Of a DNA stretch of 64,000 nucleotides, positions 9,009-18,847 are shown piece after piece. A program made the translations under genes and the position numbers. The notes under the pieces were generated by a model, which searched no databases, was not told the origin of the DNA, and was given only the letters and a program-made list of their open reading frames with translations. The stretch's first letter is position 1; every line of letters starts with the position of its first letter. This DNA comes from Haemophilus parahaemolyticus (GTDB lineage: Bacteria > Pseudomonadota > Gammaproteobacteria > Enterobacterales > Pasteurellaceae), in the NCBI RefSeq assembly GCF_018373095.1, contig NZ_JAHAHT010000002.1:15280-79279 (forward strand). Direction: 5' to 3'.

Positions 9009-10106
9009 TTATTTCAACCAACTTTTTACAAACTCCGCAATTTCATCCACATCATTGATATTCAATCGATTTTCTCGTTCAATCGGGTAATCGGTGGCGG
9101 TGGCCATGGTCCATTCATCTAGTTCGGGTAAGGGCTTTTTAACCTCTTTTCGATGAAGTTGAATTTTGGGTAGAGCCTCGTGTTTAAAGCCTTCGACCAG
9201 CACCAAATCAACATCTTTGAAATTGGCAATAATTTGCTGAAAATCGACCGCTTGTTCGGGCGTTTCGGTCATTAATGCCCAACGTTCATCGCAGGCAATT
9301 GCGGTGGGATTCGCTCCCGCTAGACGCAATCGATGGCTATCTTTGCCTGGTTTATCTACATCAATGTTATGGTGTGAATGCTTGATTAAACCCACTTTGA
9401 GGTTGCAAGCGGTCAATTTTGGAATTAGTTTTTCCAACAGCGTGGTTTTGCCCGTGCCGCTGTAGCCTGTAATGGCTAGCACGGTGGGGGTTGTACGAGG
9501 CATTTCTGCTGTTGCCAATTCCTCTAATGTATTGAAATTTCGAAATGCGGCTGTTTGATCGGAAAAATCTACCGCAACGCTTTTTTGTTGTTGGAAGAAT
9601 TGGTATAAGCGGCGTTCGCCCATTTGCAGGTAATCATTCAGTGCTTCTGCGACATTGCGATGAATTAACGCAAAAGTCGGGTGCGGACGTTCGCCATCGT
9701 GGGCATAAGCAATCTCTGCTTGGTTAATTTGTAAGGCTGTAAGTAGTTTTTTAAGCAAATTTTCGGGCAAAAATGGAGAATCACAAGGCACGAATAGCAG
9801 ATAATCGCTTTCAATCTGATGAAAGCCTGTAAGCATTCCACTCAGTGCCCCTTGGAAATTGGGCATTTCGTCTTGGTAAAAAGGTAAGTGAGGGAAAAAC
9901 TGCTGATATTCCGCCTGTGAGCGGTTGATATTCAAATAAACTTTTCCATTTACTGCTGATAATTGTGGGCTAAGACGTTGCAAAATATGTGCAATAAGTG
10001 GAAGATTTTGTAGCTTTTGTAAGCCTTTTTCTACGCCATTCATTCGGCGAGCTAAACCGCCTGCGAGAATTACAGCGTGAATTTGAGGTGAAGTTTTTTC
10101 TGTCAT
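9009..10106 (-). CDS. mobA: Fused MobA-MobB molybdenum cofactor guanylyltransferase
   Basis: A 365-residue fusion. Residues 10-195 are MobA: the nucleotide-binding AVILAGGLARRMNG and the metal-binding VPCDSPFLP. Residues 208-365 are MobB, with a P-loop GYSGTGKTT at 214-222. MobA joins GMP to molybdopterin to give Mo-bis-MGD for enzymes of the DMSO-reductase class; MobB is a GTP-binding helper. In E. coli they are separate overlapping genes. Their union suggests full Mo-cofactor use, in contrast to the decayed modE nearby. Confidence 0.92.
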   Translation of the reverse strand: MTEKTSPQIHAVILAGGLARRMNGVEKGLQKLQNLPLIAHILQRLSPQLSAVNGKVYLNINRSQAEYQQFFPHLPFYQDEMPNFQGALSGMLTGFHQIESDYLLFVPCDSPFLPENLLKKLLTALQINQAEIAYAHDGERPHPTFALIHRNVAEALNDYLQMGERRLYQFFQQQKSVAVDFSDQTAAFRNFNTLEELATAEMPRTTPTVLAITGYSGTGKTTLLEKLIPKLTACNLKVGLIKHSHHNIDVDKPGKDSHRLRLAGANPTAIACDERWALMTETPEQAVDFQQIIANFKDVDLVLVEGFKHEALPKIQLHRKEVKKPLPELDEWTMATATDYPIERENRLNINDVDEIAEFVKSWLK

Positions 10107-10190
10107 AAATAAGGGCTTTTCTTTGCAAAAAGAGTGCTAAAAGTATATGATCCGAGCCAATTTTCAACAAGATTTTTTAAGGATTTTCCA

Positions 10191-10460
10191 ATGAAATGCA
10201 AACGTTTAGAAGAATTATTAGAGCTATTGGGCGACCATTGGCGTAAAAACCCTGATTTACATTTGATGGATATTTTGCAGCAGCTCTCGGTAGAGGTGGG
10301 CGAACCTGATAACTACCCTGCATTACGTGATGAGGTGTTGATTTATCAGTTAAAAATGCGTAATGCCGACAAACACGAGCCAATCCCAGGCTTAAAAAAA
10401 GATTACGAAGATGATTTTAAAACAGCACTTTTACGTGCACGTGGAATTTTGAAAGACTAA
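10191..10460 (+). CDS. yihD: YihD family (DUF1040) protein
   Basis: An 89-residue soluble protein matching YihD over its whole length, with DNYPALRDEVLIYQLKMR as the most typical stretch. Function is unknown. In E. coli yihD sits in the same neighbourhood as mobAB and dsbA, and that order (mobAB, yihD, dsbA) is kept here. The ATG at 10191, with AAGGA 8 bases upstream, is chosen instead of the longer frame at 10134. Confidence 0.9.
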   Translation: MKCKRLEELLELLGDHWRKNPDLHLMDILQQLSVEVGEPDNYPALRDEVLIYQLKMRNADKHEPIPGLKKDYEDDFKTALLRARGILKD

Positions 10461-10500
10461 TGTGGTCTAATAGAAACCATATTTTTTAAAGGAAATTAAA

Positions 10501-11139
10501 ATGAAAAAAATGTTATTAAAAACTACATTCGTTGCACTTTCTGCATTTTTCGCAGTAAATTCGACCGCTTTTGCGTCAAATCCTGTGGAAGGTAAAGAGT
10601 ACAATATCGTTCGCCAAGCACCATCGGCTCAAAAAGAGGTGCTGGAATTTTTCTCTTTCTACTGCCCGCATTGCTATGATTTTGAATTGAATTACAAAAT
10701 TCCTTCACAAATTAAAGCAAACTTGCCTGAAGGCACAAAATTGGTGCAATATCACGTGAATTTCTTAGGTCGACAATCTGAAAACTTAACTCGTGCGTGG
10801 GCGTTTGCGATGGCTCAAGGCGTGGAAGATAAAGTAAAAACAGCGTTGTTTGAAGGGGCACAAAAAGATGCGTTTAAATCAATGGACGACATCAAGGCGG
10901 TATTCGTGGCAAATGGCGTAAGTGCGGAAGATTTCGATAACGGCATTAACAGCTTTGTGGTCAATGGTTTGGTAAACAAACAAGTTCAGGCTGCGGAAGA
11001 GTTCAAAGTTCGTGGTGTGCCAGCTTTCTTCGTAAACGAGCAGTATGAAATCAATTTAAGTGGTTTCTCAGATTCCACCTCAACTAACGATTTCATCAAA
11101 CGCTATGTAGATGCAGTAACGTTTTTAATTAAAAAATAA
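10501..11139 (+). CDS. dsbA: Thiol:disulfide interchange protein DsbA
   Basis: A 212-residue periplasmic oxidoreductase with a signal peptide (cleavage near residue 26, FAS) and a thioredoxin fold. The active site is CPHC at residues 55-58, and the cis-proline loop is RGVPAFFVN near 171-179. It introduces disulfides into exported proteins and is reoxidised by DsbB, which is not in the window. It lies 40 bases after yihD with an AAGGAAA ribosome site, and a hairpin terminator follows. Confidence 0.95.
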   Translation: MKKMLLKTTFVALSAFFAVNSTAFASNPVEGKEYNIVRQAPSAQKEVLEFFSFYCPHCYDFELNYKIPSQIKANLPEGTKLVQYHVNFLGRQSENLTRAWAFAMAQGVEDKVKTALFEGAQKDAFKSMDDIKAVFVANGVSAEDFDNGINSFVVNGLVNKQVQAAEEFKVRGVPAFFVNEQYEINLSGFSDSTSTNDFIKRYVDAVTFLIKK

Positions 11140-11143
11140 TCGT

Positions 11144-11170
11144 AAGGCGGCTCCAAACCCGCCCTACCAA
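11144..11170. repeat. Short REP-like hairpin
   Basis: GGCGG-ctccaaa-CCGCC followed by CTACCAA. It shares the CCCTACCAA tail with the hairpin at 18998-19022, which suggests a dispersed repeat family. Confidence 0.4.
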
Positions 11171-11177
11171 GAAAATT

Positions 11178-11199
11178 AAAGGGCTTTTGCCCTTTTTTT
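11178..11199 (+). terminator. Intrinsic terminator after dsbA
   Basis: AAAGGGC-tttt-GCCC followed by seven T's. Confidence 0.85.
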
Positions 11200-11237
11200 G
11201 TGATTTTCCCTAGGATATCCATATAAGAGAAATATCA

Positions 11238-12701
11238 ATGAAACTTTCCCACTCAATTGTATTTGCAATCTTTGGACTAAATCTGACCGCTTTCGCACAG
11301 GCAGAAGTGGTGCAACCGCAAGAAAAGAAAATGGCTGAGCCTAAAAATGATTTAACCGAACGCTTCCAAGTGGCTCAACCAAAACCTAAAACTCAGCCTG
11401 ATACAGAACAAACAGAAACATCAGGCACGGTGTCGATGACAAAAGAAGAATTAGCTCAGCACCCTGATTTAATCGTACGAGGCTTAATTCCAGCTGTGTT
11501 ACAAAACAACGAACAAGCGGTCGAATTATTGCTGCCGATGTACCAAAACTTGCCAAAGCAAGATCCATTCTTACGTGAGTGGGCAGAAGCGATTTCGGCT
11601 AAAGCACAAGGCAATTTTAGCCTTGCAGTAGAACGTTACCGCTCGCTCTTTGCACAAAAATCGGATATTCCTGCTTTGCGTTATCAGCTCGCTCAAGCCC
11701 TCTTTTTAAATAACAATAATGAGGCAGCAAAAGACCAATTCCAGAAATTGCGTGCGGAAAATTTATCGCCCGATTCAGTGGCAATTATCGACCAATATTT
11801 GACCGCTTTAAATAAACGTGATCAGTGGAAATTTAGCGGTGGGATGAGCTTCCTTAACGAGACTAATATCAACAATGCACCTAAAGCGGGCACGAGAGTA
11901 GGCGGTTGGGAAGCATGGAAAAAAGAGAGTGCACAGGGCTTTTCTTACTACTTTAATACGGAGAAAAAATGGTCATTACCAAATCAATTTTTTACCAAAA
12001 TAGCGTTGGATGCTTCGGGAAAATATTATTGGGATAACAAAAAATATAACGAGCTTAATGTGCGGACAGGCATCGGTTTAGGCTATCAAACTGCGCGTTT
12101 TGAAATTGCTCTTACCCCCTTTACCGAGAAACGTTGGTATGCGGGTGGTTCATCGGGCAGTGAATCGCTTAAACAATATTCAAAAAACTCAGGTGTGCAG
12201 CTTGAAAGTAGTTACTGGCTGAATGAAAAATGGCAACTTTCAAACGTATTGGAATATGGTGAACAACGCTACGACTGGCGTAAGCACCTAAACGGCAACA
12301 ACTATTTGTGGTCAAACACGCTCTTATATGTCCCAAAAAGCGGGCAATATTGGTTTGCAGGTTTGGATTACAATCGTGAAAATACTCGCGATAAAGACAA
12401 CGCTTACCAACGCACCAGTGCACGTTTAGGCTGGGGGCAAGAATGGGACTGGGGAATTTCTAGCCGCATCTCGTTTTCTTATGCGAAGCGAACTTATCAG
12501 GCACATCCTGCTCCAGATTTAATCGGCAAAATACAAAAAAATGATGAATATTCTTCTGCTTTAACGCTCTGGCATCGTGACTTGCATTTCTTTGGCGTGA
12601 CACCAAAAGTGACGTGGCAATATCAGAAAGTAAGCAGTAATCACCCATTTTATAGCTACGATAAAAATCGGGTTTATTTTGAGATGAGTAAAACATTTTA
12701 A
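11238..12701 (+). CDS. Slam-type (DUF560) outer-membrane lipoprotein translocator
   Basis: A 487-residue exported protein with a signal peptide ending AFAQA near residue 22. Residues about 85-195 look like TPR-type helical repeats (AEAISAKAQGNFSLAVERYRS-like). From about 195 to the final Phe the chain is a beta-barrel of the DUF560/Slam family (FSGGMSFLNETNIN, closing MSKTF). Slam proteins move surface lipoproteins such as TbpB, LbpB or hemophilin across the outer membrane and usually sit next to their client. No TbpB-like gene is adjacent here, so the client is unknown. Confidence 0.82.
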   Translation: MKLSHSIVFAIFGLNLTAFAQAEVVQPQEKKMAEPKNDLTERFQVAQPKPKTQPDTEQTETSGTVSMTKEELAQHPDLIVRGLIPAVLQNNEQAVELLLPMYQNLPKQDPFLREWAEAISAKAQGNFSLAVERYRSLFAQKSDIPALRYQLAQALFLNNNNEAAKDQFQKLRAENLSPDSVAIIDQYLTALNKRDQWKFSGGMSFLNETNINNAPKAGTRVGGWEAWKKESAQGFSYYFNTEKKWSLPNQFFTKIALDASGKYYWDNKKYNELNVRTGIGLGYQTARFEIALTPFTEKRWYAGGSSGSESLKQYSKNSGVQLESSYWLNEKWQLSNVLEYGEQRYDWRKHLNGNNYLWSNTLLYVPKSGQYWFAGLDYNRENTRDKDNAYQRTSARLGWGQEWDWGISSRISFSYAKRTYQAHPAPDLIGKIQKNDEYSSALTLWHRDLHFFGVTPKVTWQYQKVSSNHPFYSYDKNRVYFEMSKTF

Positions 12702-12756
12702 ACTGTGATATGCTTAATCTTGTTGTAAATAACATTTCTCTTAGTGTTGGAGGGCA

Positions 12757-12805
12757 GCTTATCTCCGCCTGATAAATCTTGGAAAATTCAGGGTGGAGAT
12801 AGCTC
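12757..12805. repeat. Long imperfect hairpin between slam and nudE
   Basis: AGCTTATCTCCGCCTGA faces TCAGGGTGGAGATAGCT across a 15-base loop. No T-run follows, so it may be a repeat or an RNA structure in the nudE leader rather than a simple terminator. Confidence 0.5.
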
Positions 12806-12838
12806 TCTACATAGGATTAACGTAAAGATAAAAATAAA

Positions 12839-13390
12839 ATGAAAACACTACCCGAAATTAAATCTGTTTCTGTCATTGCGAAAACCGCAATTTTCGAAGT
12901 GCAATCGGTCGATTTACGTTTTTCTAATGGTGAGGAACGCACCTATGAACGCCTTACGCCACAACGCCGTTCTTCAGTGATGGTTTTGCCAATTCACGAG
13001 GGTAATTTAATTTTTGTACGGGAATATGCCGTGGGTTCTGAGCGTTATGAACTTACCTTTCCGAAAGGAATTATAGATGCGGGCGAAGAGCCGATTGAAA
13101 GTGCCAATCGTGAGTTACAAGAAGAGATTGGTTTTGGTGCACGTAAAATGGAGCCGTTACGGAGTTTATACAGCGGTCCGAGTCATATGTTTGGCTTAAT
13201 GCACGTTTTTGTGGCAGAAGATCTTTATCCATCCAAACTTGAGGGCGATGAACCTGAACCGCTTGAGCTGGTTCACTATCCGTTGGCAAAAATCGATGAA
13301 TTACTTGCCTCCCCTGATTTTGCCGAAGCCAGAAATTTATCCGCCCTCTTTTTATTAAAAGCATATTTAAATAAGAATACGGAAAAATAG
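12839..13390 (+). CDS. nudE: ADP compounds hydrolase NudE
   Basis: A Nudix enzyme of 183 residues acting on ADP-ribose, Ap3A and NADH-type ADP compounds. The Nudix box begins GIIDAGEEPIE and continues with REL-QEEIGF. It is paired with cysQ 17 bases downstream, the same nudE-cysQ order as in other gammaproteobacteria, where both handle nucleotide by-products. Confidence 0.92.
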   Translation: MKTLPEIKSVSVIAKTAIFEVQSVDLRFSNGEERTYERLTPQRRSSVMVLPIHEGNLIFVREYAVGSERYELTFPKGIIDAGEEPIESANRELQEEIGFGARKMEPLRSLYSGPSHMFGLMHVFVAEDLYPSKLEGDEPEPLELVHYPLAKIDELLASPDFAEARNLSALFLLKAYLNKNTEK

Positions 13391-13407
13391 AAAAAAAGGA
13401 CGGAACT

Positions 13408-14238
13408 ATGCAAACACTTAATCAATCCTTGTTGGATAAAATCGTAAAAATCGCCCAAGATGCAGGTGAACACCTCAAAGATTTTTATGCGAAATCGGTC
13501 GAGGTGCACATTAAATCAGACAAAACACCCGTAACTGAGGCGGATCTTTTTTTAAGCCAATTTATCACTGAACAGTTAAAACAGCTTACGCCATATGTGC
13601 CTGTGCTTTCGGAAGAAAATTGCGATATTGCCTTTGAAGAGCGTCAAAAATGGGATGAATATTGGATTATCGATCCACTGGATGGCACGCAACAATTTAT
13701 CAATCGTACTGATCAATTTGCGGTGATTATTGCTCTTGTGCAAAAACAAATTGGCAAAAATCGCCCTGTCTTAGGCGTTATCCACGCTCCTATCTTGGAA
13801 AAGACCTACTTTGCAATGCAACATTTTGGCTGCTATTTGCAAGAAAAAGGTGAAATTCGACCGCTTCACGGCTTGAAACAAGCTGGCTATCGCGATCACA
13901 ATCTGCATATCGCGATTGGTTTCGTACATCCTGATCATATCGAAGATAACCTCAAACCGCCTTATCAAGCTACTTTTATGGAATATGGCTCAAGCAGTTT
14001 AAAATCGGGCTTGGTAGCGGAAGGAATTAGCGATTGCTATATCCGTTTTGGCGACACTGGCGAATGGGACACTGCTGCATCAGAAGTTCTACTTAGCGAA
14101 ATTGGTGGCGAAATTTTTGATCTGCATTTTGAACCGCTCAGTTACAATGAACGCGAAACGCTGATTAATCCTTATTTTATTATGGTGCGCGACAGCCAGC
14201 ACGATTGGCAGAATGTCTTTCAATTTAATAAGTTGTAG
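13408..14238 (+). CDS. cysQ: 3'(2'),5'-bisphosphate nucleotidase CysQ
   Basis: A 276-residue inositol-monophosphatase-fold enzyme that turns 3'-phosphoadenosine 5'-phosphate into AMP. The metal-binding signature [11 protein letters not shown] is at about residue 91, and a second acidic site GEWDTAASE sits near the C-terminus. AAAGGA precedes the ATG. It is probably in one unit with nudE. Confidence 0.93.
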   Translation: MQTLNQSLLDKIVKIAQDAGEHLKDFYAKSVEVHIKSDKTPVTEADLFLSQFITEQLKQLTPYVPVLSEENCDIAFEERQKWDEYWIIDPLDGTQQFINRTDQFAVIIALVQKQIGKNRPVLGVIHAPILEKTYFAMQHFGCYLQEKGEIRPLHGLKQAGYRDHNLHIAIGFVHPDHIEDNLKPPYQATFMEYGSSSLKSGLVAEGISDCYIRFGDTGEWDTAASEVLLSEIGGEIFDLHFEPLSYNERETLINPYFIMVRDSQHDWQNVFQFNKL

Positions 14239-14303
14239 CGATTAGTAAAAACAGCGAAAATGTTGCATTATTGTTAAAACTTATAATCTCATTAGGAATA
14301 AAA

Positions 14304-15788
14304 ATGAACATAGAAAATTGTTGTATCGTGATTTTTGGGGCTTCGGGGGATTTAACCTTCCGTAAGCTCATCCCCGCACTTTATAACTTACATAAAGTTG
14401 GCAGATTAGGCGAGCATTTTTCGGTACTCGGTGTGGCTCGTACGGAATTAAATGACGAGCAATTCCGAGCAAAAATGCGTGATGCGTTAATTAAATTTGA
14501 GAATGCAAGCGGTGAAACTTTAGATGAATTTTGCCATCACCTTTACTATCAAGCAGTAAATACTTCCGATGCATTAGATTATGTGAAACTCTTGCCTCGT
14601 CTTGACGATTTACACGACAAATATGGTAGTGCGGGCAACACGCTTTACTACCTTTCAACCCCACCAAGTTTATATGGCGTGATCCCAGAATGCTTGGCAG
14701 CACACGGTTTAACCACCGAAGAGTTCGGCTGGAAACGCATTATTGTGGAAAAACCATTCGGCTATGATATTCAAACTGCAAAAGCATTAGACGTGCAAAT
14801 TCACCGCTTCTTTGAAGAGCATCAAATCTACCGTATTGACCACTATTTAGGCAAAGAAACTGTGCAAAACTTGCTCGTGTTACGCTTCTCAAACGGTTTA
14901 TTTGAACCACTTTGGAACCGCAATTACATTGATTATGTGGAAATCACAGGGGCAGAATCAATTGGCGTGGAAGAACGTGGTGGCTATTACGATGGCTCAG
15001 GTGCGATGCGTGATATGTTCCAAAACCACTTATTGCAAGTGCTTGCCATGGTTGCAATGGAGCCACCAGCGATTATCAACGCGGACGCAATGCGTGATGA
15101 AGTAGCAAAAGTGCTTTACTGCTTACACCCACTTTCTAACGAAGATTTGAAAAATAACCTTGTGCTCGGGCAATACACCGCCGCAGAAATCGATGGTGAA
15201 ATGGCGAAAGGTTATTTAGAAGAGAAAGGCGTCCCAGAAGATTCCAATACAGAAACCTTTATGGCATTAAAATGTGAAATCGATAACTGGCGCTGGGCGG
15301 GTGTGCCTTTTTATGTTCGCACAGGTAAACGATTACCAACCCGCGTAACGGAAGTGGTTATCCATTTCAAAACTACACCGCACCCCGTGTTTAGCCAAAA
15401 TGCGCCTGAAAATAAATTGATTATTCGCGTGCAACCTGATGAAGGTATCTCAATGCGTTTCGGTTTGAAAAAACCAGGTGCAGGCTTTGAAGCAAAAGAA
15501 GTGTCAATGGACTTCCGTTATGCTGATTTAGCTTCTCCGAGTCTTCTCACTGCCTACGAACGTTTATTGTTAGACGCAATGAAAGGCGATGCCACCCTAT
15601 TTGCCCGTACTGATGCAGTGCACGCTTGTTGGAAATTTGTGCAGCCTATTTTGGATTATAAAGCCCAAAATGGTCGTGTCTATGAATATGAAGCAGGTAC
15701 TTGGGGACCAAAAGAAGCGGATAAGCTGATCGCCAAACACGGCAGAGTATGGCGTAAGCCTTCAGGTATGATGAAGAAAAAAGTGTAA
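14304..15788 (+). CDS. zwf: Glucose-6-phosphate 1-dehydrogenase
   Basis: A 494-residue enzyme for the first step of the oxidative pentose phosphate pathway, making 6-phosphogluconolactone and NADPH. The NADP-binding [11 protein letters not shown] opens the protein, and the substrate site RIDHYLGKE is near residue 185. The start at 14304, with AGGA 7 bases upstream, is preferred to an in-frame ATG at 14271. pgl and gnd for the next two steps follow on the same strand. Confidence 0.96.
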   Translation: MNIENCCIVIFGASGDLTFRKLIPALYNLHKVGRLGEHFSVLGVARTELNDEQFRAKMRDALIKFENASGETLDEFCHHLYYQAVNTSDALDYVKLLPRLDDLHDKYGSAGNTLYYLSTPPSLYGVIPECLAAHGLTTEEFGWKRIIVEKPFGYDIQTAKALDVQIHRFFEEHQIYRIDHYLGKETVQNLLVLRFSNGLFEPLWNRNYIDYVEITGAESIGVEERGGYYDGSGAMRDMFQNHLLQVLAMVAMEPPAIINADAMRDEVAKVLYCLHPLSNEDLKNNLVLGQYTAAEIDGEMAKGYLEEKGVPEDSNTETFMALKCEIDNWRWAGVPFYVRTGKRLPTRVTEVVIHFKTTPHPVFSQNAPENKLIIRVQPDEGISMRFGLKKPGAGFEAKEVSMDFRYADLASPSLLTAYERLLLDAMKGDATLFARTDAVHACWKFVQPILDYKAQNGRVYEYEAGTWGPKEADKLIAKHGRVWRKPSGMMKKKV

Positions 15789-15795
15789 TGAATTT

Positions 15796-15822
15796 TCCCC
15801 TCGCCCTTTGTGGGAGAGGGGA
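15796..15822. repeat. Dispersed CTCTCCC/GGGAGAG hairpin
   Basis: TCCCCTCGCCC-tttg-TGGGAGAGGGGA lies between zwf and pgl. Similar short hairpins are at 17361-17385 and 2572-2597. Confidence 0.5.
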
Positions 15823-15840
15823 TATGATAGAGAACCTAAA

Positions 15841-16539
15841 ATGAAAAAAGTTATCTTCCCTACCGCTCAACAAGCAGTCGAAAAAATCGCTCAGGAATTG
15901 AAAGCATATAGCGAACAACATCATCCTGTGCATATCTCTCTTTCTGGCGGTTCAACGCCCAAATTATTATTTAAAACCTTAGCTCAAGCTCCGTTTGCCA
16001 ATGAAATTCAATGGCAAAATCTCCATTTCTGGTGGGGGGACGATCGTATGGTTCCACCACAAGATCCTGAAAGCAATTATGGCGAAGTACAAAAACTGCT
16101 CTTCGATCACATCCAAATTCCTGCCGAGAACATTCACCGCATTCGTGGCGAAGAAAATGTCGAACAAGAATTGGTAAGATTTTCGCAAGAATTGACCGCT
16201 TGCGTGCCAGATTTAGCCTTCGATTGGATTATTCTTGGAATGGGCAACGACGGGCACACCGCCTCGCTTTTCCCACATCAAACTAATTTTGATGATCCGA
16301 ATGTTGCTGTGATTGCCAAACATCCTGAAACAGGGCAAATTCGCATTTCTAAAACCGCGAAATTATTGGAAAACGCCAAGCGTATTACTTACTTAGTGAC
16401 TGGCACGGCAAAAGCGGAAATTTTGAAAGAAATCCAAGAAACGCCCGCAGAAAACTTGCCTTATCCAGCTGCAAAAATTCAGGCAAAAAATGGTGTAACA
16501 GAATGGTACTTGGATAAAACGGCAGCTAAATTGCTATAA
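15841..16539 (+). CDS. pgl: 6-phosphogluconolactonase (DevB type)
   Basis: A 232-residue cytosolic lactonase, the second step of the oxidative pentose phosphate pathway. SLSGGSTPK near residue 26 and GMGNDGHTASLFP near 135 are the family signatures. The ATG at 15841 follows zwf by 52 bases and is preferred to a GTG/ATG further upstream in the intergenic hairpin. It is likely cotranscribed with zwf. Confidence 0.94.
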   Translation: MKKVIFPTAQQAVEKIAQELKAYSEQHHPVHISLSGGSTPKLLFKTLAQAPFANEIQWQNLHFWWGDDRMVPPQDPESNYGEVQKLLFDHIQIPAENIHRIRGEENVEQELVRFSQELTACVPDLAFDWIILGMGNDGHTASLFPHQTNFDDPNVAVIAKHPETGQIRISKTAKLLENAKRITYLVTGTAKAEILKEIQETPAENLPYPAAKIQAKNGVTEWYLDKTAAKLL

Positions 16540-16572
16540 CAAGTTGAGTATCAAATATTACAGGCTTGCAAA

Positions 16573-16965
16573 ATGATAGACTACAAAGTGAATGAACCAA
16601 TTTCAGTTAAACAATTTATTGAATTGCTAAATAAAACAACGCTCGGGGCACGCCGTCCGTTAGATGATGAAAAACGTGTCGCGGCAATGTTGCACCATGC
16701 GGATTTATTAATCACCGCTTGGGATGGTGAACGATTAGTGGGAGTGGCACGTTCCGTGACGGATTTTGCCTATTGCTGTTATTTATCTGATTTAGCGGTT
16801 GATGAACAATATCAAAAACAAAGTATCGGTTTGCAATTGATTGAACACACTAAACAAGCCTTACATCCACAAGCCAAAATTGTGCTGTTATCGGCGCCAC
16901 AAGCCGTGGATTATTATCCGCATATTGGATTTACACAGCATATGAGTGCATGGACAAAGAGTTAA
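16573..16965 (+). CDS. GNAT family N-acetyltransferase
   Basis: A 130-residue GNAT-fold protein. LSDLAVDEQYQKQSIGLQLI is the acetyl-CoA binding motif A with the Q/R-x-x-G/I-x-G/L loop slightly altered (QKQSIG). YYPHIGF near the C-terminus is the usual motif B. The substrate is unknown. It sits between pgl and an MFS gene, 33 bases after pgl, so it may be carried on the same transcript. Confidence 0.8.
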   Translation: MIDYKVNEPISVKQFIELLNKTTLGARRPLDDEKRVAAMLHHADLLITAWDGERLVGVARSVTDFAYCCYLSDLAVDEQYQKQSIGLQLIEHTKQALHPQAKIVLLSAPQAVDYYPHIGFTQHMSAWTKS

Positions 16966-17025
16966 TTTATTAGTATTGTACGGACTAAAATAAGATATAG
17001 ATACATTAGATGCGGAGTGGCTTTA

Positions 17026-17358
17026 ATGTTGAATTTAGATAATAAAAAATTTGTTGCCGTTAAAAACACCTCAAATGGTGAAGTGAGTAGCCAAACAGAA
17101 TTTCATTACCATCAACAAGGTAAAATGATTTGGGCCGAATATGGTGGTGGTGAAATTTTAAAAGGTTTTTTAATTGGGAAATGGATAAACGACACACAAA
17201 TTGAGTTCACTTATCAGCATTTAAATCAAGCATTAGAAAATCGTTTAGGGAGTTGCTTAACAACATTTTCAATTGAAAGTGGAAAATTAATTGGCAATGA
17301 ACAATGGCAATGGTTAGATACTTTTGAAGAAGGATGCTCTTTAATTAAAGAGGTTTAA
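17026..17358 (+). CDS. Conserved hypothetical protein
   Basis: A 110-residue soluble protein rich in Trp, Gln and Gly that looks beta-stranded, with no recognised catalytic motif. Related proteins are sometimes labelled N-acetylglutamate synthase in databases, but I see no GNAT motif, so that label is not used. The start at 17026 is set by GGAG 8 bases upstream; the longer GTG frame begins inside that ribosome site. Confidence 0.7.
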   Translation: MLNLDNKKFVAVKNTSNGEVSSQTEFHYHQQGKMIWAEYGGGEILKGFLIGKWINDTQIEFTYQHLNQALENRLGSCLTTFSIESGKLIGNEQWQWLDTFEEGCSLIKEV

Positions 17359-17360
17359 TG

Positions 17361-17385
17361 TCTTCTCTCCCTTTGTGGGAGAGGA
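17361..17385. repeat. Dispersed CTCTCCC/GGGAGAG hairpin
   Basis: TCTTCTCTCCC-tttg-TGGGAGAGGA, a near copy of the hairpin at 15796-15822. Confidence 0.5.
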
Positions 17386-17421
17386 TTAACCAATAAAATC
17401 AACATACAACTTGAGGTCTTA

Positions 17422-18729
17422 ATGAATTTAAGAGAAAAAATCGATAATAGCCCAATGGGCGTTTACCAGTGGGCAATCGTGTTAATGGCTGCCGTAATGA
17501 ACTTTTTAGACGGCTTTGACGTGCTTGCCATCGCCTTTACTGCAACCAATATCAGCAAAGATTTTGGCTTGAGCAAAACCGAATTTGGGATGCTCGTGAG
17601 TGCAGGGTTAATTGGTATGGTAATCGGCTCAATGGTGCTGGCACCACTTGCCGATAAATTCGGTCGTCGCCCAATTTTATTACTTTCTGTAGCATTTTCT
17701 GCAGTGGGTTTGGCGGTTTCTGGATTTTCTACTACATCTGAAATCCTTGCGTTCTCACGTATTCTTACAGGCTTAGGCGTAGGCGGTATTTTGGTAGGCA
17801 CTAACGTAATCACTAGCGAATATTCATCGAAAAAATGGCGTAGCTTTGCGATTAGTGTTTATGCAGCGGGCTTTGGTATCGGTGCGATGATTGGCGGGAT
17901 TATCGCGAAATCGTTACAAGCCGCTTACTCTTGGCACGCTGTTTACTTTGCTGGTGCCGTAATGACGGCAGTCGTTTTTGTGGTACTTTGGATTTGGTTA
18001 CCAGAATCAATCGACTACCTCAATTCAAAACAGCCACAAAATGCTAAAGCACGTTTAAATAAAATTGCACATAAACTCGGCTTTGCAGGCGAATGGGATT
18101 TAACGTCAAAAGCAGAGAAAATGGCAGTAAAATTGCCGATCTGGGAGCTATTTGGCAAAAAATATCTGCGTTCTACGCTATTATTATGGCTCTCATTTTT
18201 TGCGATTATGTTCTGCTTCTACTTCATCAGCTCGTGGACCCCTGCGTTGTTAAAAGAAGCAGGAATGACCATGGAAGAGAGTATCAATGTGGGAATGATG
18301 ATCTCGCTTGGCGGTGCAGCAGGCTCATTGGTTTATGGCTTAATCGCCAGCCGCTGGTCTGCACGTAGCGTGTTGATGCTATTTACTGTAGCGTCTTCAA
18401 TTGCAATTGTAGTCTTTATTCTTTCAAGTGCGAACCTTGCGATTGCAATGGTACTTGGCGTGGTAGTCGGTGCGTTAATTAACGGTTGTATCAGTGGTTT
18501 ATATACCATCAATCCAGCTACTTACGATGCGGATATTCGCAATACAGGTGTGGGCTGGGCGATTGGTGCAGGTCGTGCAGGTTCAGTACTTGCTCCAACG
18601 GTTGCGGGAATATTGCTTGACTCAGGATGGGAAAAACAAACGCTTTATATCGCTGTAGCGGGTGTGATGTTAATTGCAACTGTGGCATTAGCCTTTAAGA
18701 AATCGCACGTAGAGATTAGAAGACAATAA
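17422..18729 (+). CDS. MFS transporter, sugar-acid/aromatic-acid symporter type
   Basis: A 435-residue major facilitator with twelve predicted helices. The MFS loop motif between helices 2 and 3 is LADKFGRRP near residue 80, and LDGFDV in helix 1 is typical of the aromatic or sugar-acid:proton symporter branch. The substrate is not shown. The position between pgl and gnd makes a sugar acid such as gluconate an attractive guess, but this is inference only. Confidence 0.8.
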   Translation: MNLREKIDNSPMGVYQWAIVLMAAVMNFLDGFDVLAIAFTATNISKDFGLSKTEFGMLVSAGLIGMVIGSMVLAPLADKFGRRPILLLSVAFSAVGLAVSGFSTTSEILAFSRILTGLGVGGILVGTNVITSEYSSKKWRSFAISVYAAGFGIGAMIGGIIAKSLQAAYSWHAVYFAGAVMTAVVFVVLWIWLPESIDYLNSKQPQNAKARLNKIAHKLGFAGEWDLTSKAEKMAVKLPIWELFGKKYLRSTLLLWLSFFAIMFCFYFISSWTPALLKEAGMTMEESINVGMMISLGGAAGSLVYGLIASRWSARSVLMLFTVASSIAIVVFILSSANLAIAMVLGVVVGALINGCISGLYTINPATYDADIRNTGVGWAIGAGRAGSVLAPTVAGILLDSGWEKQTLYIAVAGVMLIATVALAFKKSHVEIRRQ

Positions 18730-18770
18730 GCGGTCGAATTTTAAGAGCATTTCGTAAAAATGCTCGAAAG

Positions 18771-18795
18771 CCTCCTCTTTGCTAAAGTAGGGGGA
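18771..18795. repeat. Dispersed CTCTTTGCTAAAG hairpin
   Basis: CCTCCTCTTTGCTAAAGTAGGGGG, a near copy of the hairpin at 52602-52628. Confidence 0.45.
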
Positions 18796-18847
18796 TTCGT
18801 TAGAAACGTAAATTTTCACTTAAATTTGACCGCTTGTAGGGGAATTT

